From assembly GCA_004292755.1 (NCBI GenBank), contig RDXE01000027.1, forward strand, positions 54,069 to 118,068: a stretch of 64,000 bases of DNA. Reading direction: 5' to 3'. How positions within the stretch are numbered: position 1 is the first letter of the stretch; the number at the start of each line of letters is the position of its first letter. Positions 16,858 to 24,783 of the stretch are shown one piece after another. Under the pieces are notes generated by a model. The model did not search any database. It saw only the letters and a list, made by a program, of their open reading frames with translations, and had not been told where the DNA came from. The translations under genes were made by a program, and so were the position numbers. The stretch is from Alphaproteobacteria bacterium (GTDB taxonomy: Bacteria > Pseudomonadota > Alphaproteobacteria > Elsterales > Elsteraceae).

Positions 16858-18039
16858 ATGACTGTGCGGCTTGCTTATCTCGTCACCCACCCGATCCACT
16901 ATCAGGCACCGATGATCCGCCGGGTGGCGGCCGAGCCGGATATTGATCTCACGGTGTTTTTTGGCTCTGACTTCTCAACCCGCTCCCACGTGGATGCTGG
17001 CTTTGGGCGTGCAGTCACGTGGGATGTGGCGCTGACAGACGGCTTTCGCCACGAGTTCCTGGCCGAGGTGTCAAAGCCGCTTCAACCAGGCGAGGACACA
17101 GACTTCTGGCGTCCGCGCAACCGCGGGCTCGCCGGGCGCCTGAAGCAGTTTGATGCCCTTTGGGTCCATGGCTATCATCGTGCCTTCCATCTGCAAACCA
17201 TGCTGCAGGCCCGGATGGCTGGGCTGCGGGTGCTGTTGCGCGACGAGGCGACCTCTATCTCCGCACAACGCTCGGCGTTGAAGCAGGCAGTCAAGCGTGC
17301 CTTCTTCTGGGGCGTGGATCGACTGGTCGATGGCTATCTGTGCATTGGCAGCTTAAACCGCGATTACTATCGCAGCTGGGGCATAGCCGAGACCAAGCTA
17401 TTTGACATGCCCTACGCCGTTGACAATGACGCGTTCTTCGCCCGCGCCCAGGTTGCCCGGTCGCGTCGGGAGGCGTTTCGCGCTGAGCTTGGGCTGGACC
17501 ATCGCCCAGTGCTGCTGTTCTCCGGCAAGCTGATCGCACGCAAGCGGCCATTCGATGTGGTCGATGCAGTGGCAACCTTGCCTGCGGACCAGCGGCCCTG
17601 GGTGCTGTTTGCAGGCGATGGCGAGTTACGAGACGCGTTGAGCGAGCGCATTGCCGCCCTCCAGTTGGAGCGGGTGCGCCTGCTGGGGTTCCAAAGCCAA
17701 CTGCAGTTGGCGGCGCTGTATGATTTGGCGGACATCTTCGTGTTGCCGTCGGAGCGCGAAGCCTGGGGCATGGTGGTCAACGAGGCGATGACCGGCGGGA
17801 CGGCCATCCTGGTGTCCGACCGCATTGGCGCAGCACCAGACCTCGTGAAGCCAGGCATCAATGGCGCCCATTATCCAGTCGGTGATACCGCAGCCCTGGG
17901 CGCAGCCTTGGGCGACTTGGTCCGTGACCCCGCCCGTCTGGCGGCGATGGGCCAGGCGAGTGCCGACTTGATCGCAGGGTGGAATTACGACCGGGACATC
18001 CGCGGCCTGCGGGCTGCCTTGGGGCTGAGCGCGCGATGA
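16858..18039 (+). CDS. Glycosyltransferase, GT4 family
   Basis: 393 residues with two Rossmann-like halves. The N-terminal part starts MTVRLAYLVTHPIHYQAPMI. The C-terminal donor-binding half has VLLFSGKLIARKRPFDVVDA and the EX7E motif in LPSEREAWGMVVNEAM. It most likely transfers a sugar from a nucleotide-sugar donor during cell-surface polysaccharide or glycoprotein synthesis. I chose the ATG at 16858; the 32 codons before it in frame are not family-like. The stop overlaps the galE start by four bases (ATGA). Confidence 0.88.
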   Translation: MTVRLAYLVTHPIHYQAPMIRRVAAEPDIDLTVFFGSDFSTRSHVDAGFGRAVTWDVALTDGFRHEFLAEVSKPLQPGEDTDFWRPRNRGLAGRLKQFDALWVHGYHRAFHLQTMLQARMAGLRVLLRDEATSISAQRSALKQAVKRAFFWGVDRLVDGYLCIGSLNRDYYRSWGIAETKLFDMPYAVDNDAFFARAQVARSRREAFRAELGLDHRPVLLFSGKLIARKRPFDVVDAVATLPADQRPWVLFAGDGELRDALSERIAALQLERVRLLGFQSQLQLAALYDLADIFVLPSEREAWGMVVNEAMTGGTAILVSDRIGAAPDLVKPGINGAHYPVGDTAALGAALGDLVRDPARLAAMGQASADLIAGWNYDRDIRGLRAALGLSAR

Positions 18040-19007
18040 ATGAGACGATTCTTGTCACCGGTGGGGCGGGCTATGTCGGCAGTCATGCGGCCAAGGCGCT
18101 GGCGGCCGCTGGGTTCCTGCCCGTCACGCTGGATGATCTGAGCCGCGGCCACCGGGACGCGGTGCGCTGGGGGCCGCTGGAGACGGTATCCCTGCTGGAC
18201 ACAAGCGCCGTCACCCAAGTGCTGGCCCGCCACCGCCCGGCGGCTGTGATGCATTTCGCAGCCCTTGCCTATGTGGGGGAATCGGTGGTCGACCCGGCAC
18301 CTTATTGGCGGGTCAATGTGGGTGGCAGCCTGTCGCTGCTGGAGGCGATGCGCGCCACGGGAGTGAGCGCCCTCGTGTTCTCCTCCACCTGTGCCACCTT
18401 TGGCCTGCCGGAGCAGTTGCCGATTGCAGCCGATGCGCCCCAGCGTCCGATCAACCCCTACGGTGCGACCAAGCTGGCCGTGGAGCGTATGTTGGCCGAT
18501 TGCGAGGTTGCTTATGGCATCCGCTCCGTCGCGTTGCGGTATTTCAATGCGGCCGGTGCCGATCCAGAGGGGGAGATTGGGGAGGATCACGATCCTGAAA
18601 CCCACCTGATCCCACTGGCCATCGCCTCCGCCCTGGGCACAGGGCCACAGTTGACCATCAATGGGGACGATTGGCCCACCCCCGATGGCACCTGTGTGCG
18701 CGACTATATTCATGTGACCGATCTGGCCGATGCGCATGTGCGCGCGCTGCGCCACCTGCTGGCCGGGGGTGCTTCGGCCCGGGTTAATCTCGGCACGGGG
18801 CAGGGCACTTCGATCCGCGAGATTTTGAGCGCCGTGGAGCAGGCGACGGGCCGACCGGTGCCCTATCAGATGGGACCGCGACGTCCCGGTGACCCGCCGG
18901 TGCTGGTTGCCGATCCCACAGCGGCGCGAGAGGTGTTGGGCTGGCAGCCAGTTCACAGCGCGGCGATCGTGCCGACGGCAGTGGCCTGGGCGCGGCGGCC
19001 CCGATGA
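18036..19007 (+). CDS. galE: UDP-glucose 4-epimerase
   Basis: 323 residues, an extended short-chain dehydrogenase. It interconverts UDP-glucose and UDP-galactose. It has the NAD-binding TGGAGYVGSHAAKAL start, LDDLSRGHRDAV, catalytic Ser/Thr in FSSTCATFG, the Tyr-x3-Lys pair in NPYGATKLAVERM, and the sugar-binding block RYFNAAGADPEGEIGEDHDP. It is overlapped on both sides by glycosyltransferase genes, so it supplies donor sugar to the same pathway. Confidence 0.93.
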   Translation: MNETILVTGGAGYVGSHAAKALAAAGFLPVTLDDLSRGHRDAVRWGPLETVSLLDTSAVTQVLARHRPAAVMHFAALAYVGESVVDPAPYWRVNVGGSLSLLEAMRATGVSALVFSSTCATFGLPEQLPIAADAPQRPINPYGATKLAVERMLADCEVAYGIRSVALRYFNAAGADPEGEIGEDHDPETHLIPLAIASALGTGPQLTINGDDWPTPDGTCVRDYIHVTDLADAHVRALRHLLAGGASARVNLGTGQGTSIREILSAVEQATGRPVPYQMGPRRPGDPPVLVADPTAAREVLGWQPVHSAAIVPTAVAWARRPR

Positions 19008-20239
19008 GCCGCGTGTTGATCGCCCATCCAGGGGCGGCCCATTTCATCTATGAACTCGTGGTGGCAGCCGTCGGCCTGGGCCATGACACGCGGTTCGCCA
19101 CTGGCTTCTATCATGACCCGAAGGGCGGTTTGGCGCGGCTGGTGGCACGGTTGCCATCGGGTCTGGCGGCTAAGCTGGAGCGGGAGCTGAAGCGCCGCAG
19201 CTTCCCAGGCCTTGATCCAGCCATTGTCGACACCGATGCCCTGCTGGAGCTGGCCTATGTCGGCTCCGCCCGCATCTTCCGCAGCCGCCCGGCGCTGCCC
19301 GAACGGGTGATGCATTGGCGCAACTCCACCTTCGATGCCCGGATTGCCGCCCGCATCCGGGCCGCGGCGTCGGCTCCTGAGATCGTGATCGGTCACGATA
19401 CCTCTTGCCTCGAAACCCTGCGCGCCGCTCGGGAGCGTGGTGCACTTGCGGTGCTCAACCAGATGATTGGCCATCTGGCCATCGGCGACGCCATCCTGCG
19501 GGAGGAGGCGGAGCGCCAACCCCTGTGGGCCGACAGCATGCACGCCGGTGCCCCGGCCTGGTTGATTGATCAGTGTCGGCAAGAGGCACTGACCGCTGAC
19601 CGGATCCTGTCTCCGTCGCCCTATGTCAGCGAGACCTTGCGCCAAGTGGGCGTGCCAGAGGAGCGCATTCGGCTGCAGCCTTTCGGTGTGCGGGTCGACC
19701 GGTTTCGCCCCGCCGAGCGACCGCGCGGCGACGGCAAAATCCGCTTGCTGTATGTCGGCCAGATCAGCCAACGCAAAGGGTTGGCTTATCTGTTGGAGGC
19801 GATGGCGCGCCTGCAGCGCAGTGATTTGGAATTGGTGTTGGTGGGCGGCATCGTGGGGGCTGGTCGCGGGTTGGAGGCCTATCGTCCGTGGTTCCGTCAC
19901 ATTCCCAACGTGCCGCACCATGAAGTGGCAGACCTGTTCCGCTCGGCTGACTTGTTCGTCTACCCCTCTCTGCATGAGGGCTCGGCATTGGCGCTGATTG
20001 AGGCGATGGCCTCGGGCTTACCCGTGATCACCACCTTGAATTCCGGCACGCTCGCGCGCGACGGCGAGGATGGTGTGCTGGTACCGATTCGGGCCGTTGA
20101 TCCGCTGGCGGAGGCGATCACCCGCCTGGCTGACGATCCCACCACGCGGGCTGCCATGGCGGCCTCTGCCCGAGCGCGCGCGCTGGAGTTCACCTGGGAC
20201 CACTATCGCACCCGGCTGGTGGAGACTTTGGCACGATAG
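19004..20239 (+). CDS. Glycosyltransferase, GT4 family
   Basis: 411 residues. N-terminal half starts MSRVLIAHPGAAHFIYELVV. The C-terminal half has IRLLYVGQISQRKGLAYLLEA and the EX7E motif in YPSLHEGSALALIEAMASG, both typical of retaining GT4 enzymes. The start overlaps the galE stop (ATGA). The acceptor is unknown; the likely product is a surface glycan built together with the preceding two genes. Confidence 0.88.
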   Translation: MSRVLIAHPGAAHFIYELVVAAVGLGHDTRFATGFYHDPKGGLARLVARLPSGLAAKLERELKRRSFPGLDPAIVDTDALLELAYVGSARIFRSRPALPERVMHWRNSTFDARIAARIRAAASAPEIVIGHDTSCLETLRAARERGALAVLNQMIGHLAIGDAILREEAERQPLWADSMHAGAPAWLIDQCRQEALTADRILSPSPYVSETLRQVGVPEERIRLQPFGVRVDRFRPAERPRGDGKIRLLYVGQISQRKGLAYLLEAMARLQRSDLELVLVGGIVGAGRGLEAYRPWFRHIPNVPHHEVADLFRSADLFVYPSLHEGSALALIEAMASGLPVITTLNSGTLARDGEDGVLVPIRAVDPLAEAITRLADDPTTRAAMAASARARALEFTWDHYRTRLVETLAR

Positions 20240-20445
20240 CCGCAGTTGGTGGCGCAGCACGCCCCTGCAAATCCAAGGCTTTCCGAAATTTTTGGCTCCA
20301 TCGAAGTTGTTTGAAGATAGTTCGCGGAAAGTATACCGTATTTTTTTCGGTTCTTCTCAAAATCGAGCAATGTATTCTGTTTCGTGTTGCTGCTGAGTCT
20401 GCCATGATCTAATATAGGCCGGTCGCATCGGTTGAGTTTTATCGC

Positions 20446-21525
20446 ATGACGATTCAGCACCCCAATCCGGATCCGCGGTTTCCAAAGCTATTCGCGCAAC
20501 TCTACCCCGACGCTGCACAGCAGTTGGTGCTGTGCGATATCGGAGCCCGAAACGGCTTTCCAGAAGAATGGGAGCCACTGAAGTCGTTCGCTGCGCACAT
20601 CGCGTTTGAACCCGAAGCGCGGGAGGTTACGCGCCTCCAGCACCAGTTTTTCCATCAAGGTTACTCTGGGGTTCATCTCTATCCCTGCGCAATAGCTGGG
20701 ACATCCGGGACCCATGTGTTGTTTGTAACCAAGTATTTAGAGAGTTCTGGTCTCTGCTTTGGTCGCAAGGAATGGTTGGACCGTTTTCCATTCACCACAC
20801 TTGATGTGGATCATGTTGATGAGGTATTTGCGTATTCCTTGGATGATTTTTTAGCTCAAACCCCATTCGGTAGATTGGATTTTATTAAACTCGATGTCGA
20901 GGGTATTGAGCATGATGTTCTGGTTGGCGGCAAAAATGTGATGTCGGGGCCGACTTGCCTAGGTGTTTATACTGAGATTTGGTGGGATCCGGTGATTAAG
21001 GGTCAGCCAGGTTTTGCTGAGATCGATATTTTCATGCGTCAGAATGGATTTCGATTCTTTGATCTTGAACTGCACCGTTATCCGCGCAGCGTACTGCCTG
21101 CGGGAAGAATTTTACATGATGACTCCAGAGTTGGTGAAAAAATCTTTCGTCAGGCGGTTCCGCAGGATTTCGGTCAGGCGTTTACTGGGAACGCATTATA
21201 CTTTCGCGACCCAGTTGGTGAGCTGAGAGAGGGTCTCTTGCATCCTGATTGGACACCAGAATCTTTGTTGCGCCTGTGTGTTATGCTGGACATTTATAAT
21301 TATGGGGATGCTGCTGTGGAAATTGTTGAAGTATTTGGACGCACAATATTAAAGGATTTGCCTTTGAATGATTGTTTGGATGCCTTGGTGCCGCCAACAG
21401 TAGATGGAAAAATCTTGAGTTATGGCCTATATCGCGAAGCTTCAATCGAACTGAGACATTTAATCAACAAGCGGGCGTATGGCCTCAGCGATTGGATTCC
21501 GCTCGATACGGTTTACAAGAAATAG
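20446..21525 (+). CDS. FkbM-family SAM-dependent methyltransferase
   Basis: 359 residues. The SAM-binding start is QLVLCDIGARNGFPEEW, with the acidic strand AHIAFEPEAREVTRL; the FkbM hallmark FIKLDVEGIEHDVLVGG lies near residues 145-165. These enzymes usually O-methylate sugars or polyketides, and the neighbouring glycosyltransferases suggest a glycan substrate. The C-terminal ~110 residues are not part of the core domain. Base composition is much poorer in GC than the neighbours (many TTT, ATT, GAT codons), which points to acquisition by horizontal transfer. The ATG at 20446 has no strong ribosome-binding site. Confidence 0.82.
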   Translation: MTIQHPNPDPRFPKLFAQLYPDAAQQLVLCDIGARNGFPEEWEPLKSFAAHIAFEPEAREVTRLQHQFFHQGYSGVHLYPCAIAGTSGTHVLFVTKYLESSGLCFGRKEWLDRFPFTTLDVDHVDEVFAYSLDDFLAQTPFGRLDFIKLDVEGIEHDVLVGGKNVMSGPTCLGVYTEIWWDPVIKGQPGFAEIDIFMRQNGFRFFDLELHRYPRSVLPAGRILHDDSRVGEKIFRQAVPQDFGQAFTGNALYFRDPVGELREGLLHPDWTPESLLRLCVMLDIYNYGDAAVEIVEVFGRTILKDLPLNDCLDALVPPTVDGKILSYGLYREASIELRHLINKRAYGLSDWIPLDTVYKK

Positions 21526-21872
21526 CACTGAGCCACGTCGATCGGTTGGCCTGATCCGGCTTTATGGGTGACAGCCATGGTTCGCGTCAAATTTGAACGC
21601 GACACCATTCAATTGTCTTTACGCTCGAGCCTCAGCGCAAACTGGGTCAAATCCCGCAAAGTCGGACGAATCTCGGTTGCTGCGCTGTGGAATCTTCCCG
21701 GAAATCGCCGCATGAATCCTGCGATTCACCAATTCAGACGGTGAGTTGGCCGCTAGTGTCGTGGCCGTCGCAGCTCTGGGTTGGCCCCGTTCCGTGCCAA
21801 GAGACCAGACACGGCGTCCTATCCATCGGTCCGCCACGGCTTTGTCCTGGCGGCGTTTCGTGAGGTTGAACC
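21526..21872. other. Leader region of the R-body locus
   Basis: 347 bases with no gene. At 21582-21602 there is an almost perfect 21-base palindrome with TCGCG/CGCGA arms around the symmetric core TCAAATTTGA (one-base asymmetry), a good candidate operator. A well-formed sigma-70 or sigma-54 promoter could not be assigned. This region should contain the promoter of the reb genes. Confidence 0.45.
21582..21602. promoter_or_regulatory. Palindromic operator candidate upstream of the R-body genes
   Basis: The 21 bases have 5-base arms TCGCG and CGCGA flanking TCAAATTTGA, itself a perfect palindrome, with one extra A on the right. It lies about 270 bases before the first rebB gene. Whether the downstream AraC-type regulator or another factor binds it is unknown. 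Confidence 0.35.
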
Positions 21873-22142
21873 ATGGCTTTTCCGACCGCGGTCAACGACC
21901 AGATCACCGACAGCATCACCCAAGCCAACACCAAAGTCCTGGGCGACGCCCCGGCCGTGGCGATGGGCAATCTGTATCAGGCGACCGCACAGGCGCTGGC
22001 CAATGCAGCGCACAATGCGACCAACGCTCAGCAGCAGAGCTATGTCACGTCGCAGGCATCAACCACCATGGGTGTGTCCACCCTGTACTCGATTGACACG
22101 GCGTCGACGGGCGTCGCCACCAGCACCATCCTCGGCAACTAG
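21873..22142 (+). CDS. rebB: RebB-family R-body structural protein, copy 1
   Basis: 89 residues. It starts MAFPTAVNDQITDSITQANT and contains VLGDAPAVAMGNLYQATAQA and LANAAHNATNAQQQ, the recognisable core of the RebB/killing-trait family. RebB-type proteins polymerise into R-bodies, ribbons coiled as cylinders in the cytoplasm that extend and puncture membranes. There is no signal peptide and almost no charge besides a few Asp and one Lys. GAGG precedes the ATG. It is 93% identical to copy 2 by direct comparison (6 differences in 89). Confidence 0.9.
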   Translation: MAFPTAVNDQITDSITQANTKVLGDAPAVAMGNLYQATAQALANAAHNATNAQQQSYVTSQASTTMGVSTLYSIDTASTGVATSTILGN

Positions 22143-22203
22143 AGCCTTTGTGCCGGTGGTGCAAGCCGTCGGCATTTTGGAACGCTGCTGTATCCTGGCA
22201 GGT

Positions 22204-22231
22204 TGATCGGAGCAATTCTTTGATCCGATCA
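22204..22231 (+). other. Intercistronic hairpin between rebB copies 1 and 2
   Basis: TGATCGGA (22204-22211) and TCCGATCA (22224-22231) form a perfect 8-bp stem with a 12-base loop. There is no T tract, so it is more likely an mRNA-stability or processing element than a terminator. Confidence 0.45.
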
Positions 22232-22269
22232 CCGGTTTGGCGATCGATCCCTAGCGGAGGTACTTGACG

Positions 22270-22539
22270 ATGGCATTCCCGACTGCAGTGAACAACCAAA
22301 TCACCGACAGCGTCACGCAAGCTAACACCAAGGTGTTGGGCGACGCTCCTGCGGTGGCGATGGGCAACCTCTACCAAGCCACGGCGCAGGCGCTGGCCAA
22401 TGCCGCGCACAATGCGACCAACGCCCAACAGCAGAGCTACGTCACCGCTCAGGCGGCGACCACCATGGGCGTGTCGACGCTGTATTCGATCGATACGGCG
22501 TCGACGGGTGTTGCGACCAAGACCATCCTTGGCTCGTGA
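22270..22539 (+). CDS. rebB: RebB-family R-body structural protein, copy 2
   Basis: 89 residues. The sequence is nearly that of copy 1, with a Lys four residues further toward the C-terminal ILG motif (ATKTILGS). GGAGG precedes the ATG at 22270; a TTG six bases earlier is in frame but lacks spacing. Same predicted role as copy 1, probably a main building block of the ribbon. Confidence 0.9.
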   Translation: MAFPTAVNNQITDSVTQANTKVLGDAPAVAMGNLYQATAQALANAAHNATNAQQQSYVTAQAATTMGVSTLYSIDTASTGVATKTILGS

Positions 22540-22573
22540 CGGTCTTGGTAGGATCTGTGTAGGAGAGTAAGTC

Positions 22574-22843
22574 ATGGCCTTTCCAACTGCCGTTAACAGC
22601 CAAATCACCGACAGTGTGACTCAAGCCAACGTCCAGGTGTTGGGGTCGGCGTCGGCGGTTGCCATGGCCAATCTCTATCAGGCAACTGCGCAGGCACTTG
22701 CCAACGCCGCGCACAACGCGACGATGGCGCAGCAGCAGATGTACATCACTGCTCAGGCCGCGACGACGGCAGGTGTCGCCCTGCTGTATTCGATCAACTC
22801 AGCCTCCAGTGGCCGCGCGACCAAGACCATTCTTGGTGGGTAA
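22574..22843 (+). CDS. rebB: RebB-family R-body structural protein, copy 3
   Basis: 89 residues, colinear with copies 1 and 2 without gaps, about 80% identical to copy 2. The core NLYQATAQALANAAHNAT is unchanged, while the region after it is altered (MAQQQMYITAQAA, then ALLYSINSASSGRATKTILGG). The AGGAG ribosome-binding site is seven bases upstream, and only 34 bases separate it from copy 2. Confidence 0.9.
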   Translation: MAFPTAVNSQITDSVTQANVQVLGSASAVAMANLYQATAQALANAAHNATMAQQQMYITAQAATTAGVALLYSINSASSGRATKTILGG

Positions 22844-22879
22844 CGCCACTTGCGGATGAAGGAGCGGCAGTGGCTTGCC

Positions 22880-22896
22880 TGGTAGCGATCCTACCA
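22880..22896 (+). other. Intercistronic hairpin between rebB copies 3 and 4
   Basis: TGGTAG (22880-22885) and CTACCA (22891-22896) form a 6-bp stem with a 5-base loop, without a T tract. Confidence 0.35.
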
Positions 22897-22941
22897 TCAG
22901 TACCAACACTGACCTCAAAACGCTCATAAGGAGTAAGTGTA

Positions 22942-23214
22942 ATGGCCTTTCCAACCGCGCTGAATAGCCAGGTGACCGACAGTGTGACCCAAGTCAACAC
23001 TGAGGTATTGGGTGCCGCACCGGCGGTAGCGATGGGTAACTTGTTTGTTGCCACATCTCAGGCGCTGTCGAATGCGGCGCACAACGCGACCAACAACCAG
23101 AACCAGTCCTACTCGACCCTGCAGGCAAGCACGGTCCAGGGCGTTTCCACGATCCTGGCAGTGGACACTGCAACCACTGGTGTTGCAACCAACAAAGTGC
23201 TGGGACTGCATTGA
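22942..23214 (+). CDS. rebB: RebB-family R-body structural protein, copy 4 (divergent)
   Basis: 90 residues. The start MAFPTALNSQVTDSVTQVNT and the core VLGAAPAVAMGNLFVATSQA, LSNAAHNATNNQNQ are clearly RebB, but the C-terminal half has diverged (YSTLQASTVQGVSTILAVDT, ending NKVLGLH). AAGGAG lies eight bases upstream. Divergence suggests a distinct position or timing in R-body assembly, as with the different Reb subunits of known R-bodies. Confidence 0.88.
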   Translation: MAFPTALNSQVTDSVTQVNTEVLGAAPAVAMGNLFVATSQALSNAAHNATNNQNQSYSTLQASTVQGVSTILAVDTATTGVATNKVLGLH

Positions 23215-23305
23215 TCCGTGATGCTGGTGGGTCGTCCAAGCACCGTGCGCTGACTCAGCACGCGGTGGTACTGCGCCCTTCCGGGCCGCTTGCAGGAGAC
23301 CGTCG

Positions 23306-23515
23306 GTGCCTGTCGGAACCAGTGTGGCTGTAGTCGCAGCGGGTCCGGCAACTGCCATGGCGATGACCTATGTCGCCATGGCAGGAAGCATCGGGATTGC
23401 CATGCAGAACGCCGTTGTGAACCAGCAGAACGGACAGAGGGTCGCAACAGCTGCAGTGGTACAGGTGTGTGCCATGATGCTGGCAGCAGGCATCGCGGAA
23501 GCCACCCACGGCTAA
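23306..23515 (+). CDS. Small RebB-like R-body protein (69 aa)
   Basis: 69 residues, starting with GTG and preceded by AGGAG. The pattern AMTYVAMAGSIGIAMQNAVVNQQNGQRVATAAVVQV shares the Ala/Met-rich, Gln-Gln-containing helix style of the RebB core (compare AMYNAVNRQQ in the next gene) but is shorter and lacks the MAFPT start. I regard it as a shortened family member. It sits between the four RebB copies and the Pro-rich protein in the same direction. Exact role unknown. Confidence 0.7.
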   Translation: MPVGTSVAVVAAGPATAMAMTYVAMAGSIGIAMQNAVVNQQNGQRVATAAVVQVCAMMLAAGIAEATHG

Positions 23516-23567
23516 TCCTTGTTGCGGCGCTGCCAGAGTCTCACCGATGTCTAAGAAGGGATGGGTC

Positions 23568-24230
23568 ATGAGCACTGAGCCATTGGTCAATGGTCAAATT
23601 GTTGACAGCGTGACCGGCATATCCACGCTGGTGACCGGTCAGGCCGCATCCCACGCCTTTGCCATGCTTGACGCGGCGATGGTGGAAGCGGTTGCCATGG
23701 CTATGTACAACGCAGTCAATCGCCAGCAGGGCGCCGGACAGATCGGATCGGCTGCTGTGACCGCGGCGTGTGCCAAGATGCTCTCGGTGCCATTCCCGGT
23801 TCCGCCACCGCCCCCTCCGCCAACCGGGCCGCAGGCCATCGAACCGCTCAAGGCACCGTCGAGCCCATCGGATCCAACGGCAGCGCTGGCCAAAGCCATC
23901 GCCGACGCGGAAGCCGCGCTCAGCGAGTTGCAGGCGCGCAAGGCGGCGCTGCAGACCGTGCTAGGCACCGTCACTGCTGACGTCACGCAGTTTGTGCAGT
24001 CGCCACTGGTTACGCCCTACACGGTGACCACCAGCTCAAGTCAAACACCCGCTGGATCACCATCCGGCACCAACTCGCCACCGGGCAGTTCGCCACCGGG
24101 CAGCTCGCCACCGGGCAGCTCGCCACCGGGCAGCTCGCCACCGGGCAGCTCGCCACCGGGCAGTTCGCCACCGGACGGCTCGCCGCCGGTCGGCTCGCAC
24201 CGGGGCGGTTCGCCACACTCAGAGGGCTAA
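23568..24230 (+). CDS. RebB-like protein with proline-rich repeat tail
   Basis: 220 residues if started at the ATG at 23568 (AAGGG upstream); 227 from the in-frame ATG at 23547. Residues ~1-70 are RebB-like (NGQIVDSVTGISTLVTGQAA, then AMYNAVNRQQGAGQIGSAAV). A Pro stretch (PVPPPPPPPTGP) leads to a helix likely to form a coiled coil (AKAIADAEAALSELQARKAALQ). The last ~45 residues are six PPGSS repeats with degenerate neighbours, encoded by a 15-bp tandem repeat. It may cap, nucleate or anchor the ribbon; this modular architecture is not one I recognise from the classical rebA-D set. Confidence 0.78.
   Translation: MSTEPLVNGQIVDSVTGISTLVTGQAASHAFAMLDAAMVEAVAMAMYNAVNRQQGAGQIGSAAVTAACAKMLSVPFPVPPPPPPPTGPQAIEPLKAPSSPSDPTAALAKAIADAEAALSELQARKAALQTVLGTVTADVTQFVQSPLVTPYTVTTSSSQTPAGSPSGTNSPPGSSPPGSSPPGSSPPGSSPPGSSPPGSSPPDGSPPVGSHRGGSPHSEG
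24075..24179 (+). repeat. 15-bp tandem repeat encoding PPGSS
   Basis: Six full copies of TCGCCACCGGGCAGC (third-base variation C/T only in copies 1 and 6) at 24075-24164, followed by a degenerate seventh. In frame, each unit adds one Ser-Pro-Pro-Gly-Ser, so slippage would change tail length without a frameshift. Confidence 0.95.
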
Positions 24231-24240
24231 GCGCGATTCG

Positions 24241-24330
24241 GTCTCATCCGTGGATCGCCAACCGCGGCTGTTCACCCGAACGCCGGAGTGGCGGGCCCAG
24301 CAGCTGAAGTGAAACCGACCAAGATGAGAC
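24241..24330 (+). other. Long-range stem in the leader of the next reb-locus gene
   Basis: GTCTCATC (24241-24248) can pair perfectly with GATGAGAC (24323-24330), enclosing a GC-rich 74-base loop with further short inverted repeats. It occupies most of the 141-base gap between two reb-locus genes. Confidence 0.35.
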
Positions 24331-24371
24331 GCTGAGATGCAGCCGCACAGATCAAGGGTGAGGAGGCTTAG

Positions 24372-24722
24372 ATGCCAGACCCAGTGAAGGTCAATCCACA
24401 GATCATCGACGCGATCAACCAGCTACAGTCGGCCACGATGGCACCGCAAGTGGTGCTGACCAGTGGTGCTGGCAAGGCCTATCAGTCGGTTGCGCAGTCC
24501 AGCGCCATCGCCGTGCAGGACGCAGCAGACACGTTGCGCAACGTGTCTACCATCGCGACCACAGCAATGGGTGTGGCTATGGCTCAGTTACTGGCAACCA
24601 AGGATCCAATCTACCTGCAGGCCTTGACTCAAGCCCAGCAGATGATGACCCAGGCGACATCCGATTATGCCAGCATCGGCACGGCAGCTGCGACCGTTCT
24701 GAAGAATTTCCCCTCGGGTTGA
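24372..24722 (+). CDS. RebB-like protein (116 aa) of the R-body locus
   Basis: 116 residues, no Cys, no signal peptide, rich in Ala, Gln, Met and Thr. VNPQIIDAINQLQSATMAPQV matches the register of RebB starts (NxQITDSxTQAN), and TAMGVAMAQLLATKDPIYLQ continues with amphipathic helices. GAGGAGG lies upstream with good spacing. Probably a divergent R-body subunit or assembly protein; I am sure it belongs to the locus and less sure of the family. Confidence 0.72.
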   Translation: MPDPVKVNPQIIDAINQLQSATMAPQVVLTSGAGKAYQSVAQSSAIAVQDAADTLRNVSTIATTAMGVAMAQLLATKDPIYLQALTQAQQMMTQATSDYASIGTAAATVLKNFPSG

Positions 24723-24783
24723 ACCTCTTGAGGGTCGCTTGTGAAGTTGATCTCCACTCCGTTTGGCACAGAGGAACCGGGTG

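Noticed and set aside
21775..21800. Sigma-54 promoter (TTGGCCCCGTTCCGTGCC) upstream of the rebB genes
   Set aside because: The spacing between the GG and GC elements is one base too long, and the adjacent regulator has lost the sigma-54 contact motif.
24075..24179. CRISPR-like repeat array
   Set aside because: The units are directly adjacent with no spacers, are 15 bp long and in frame with a coding sequence; it is a coding tandem repeat.
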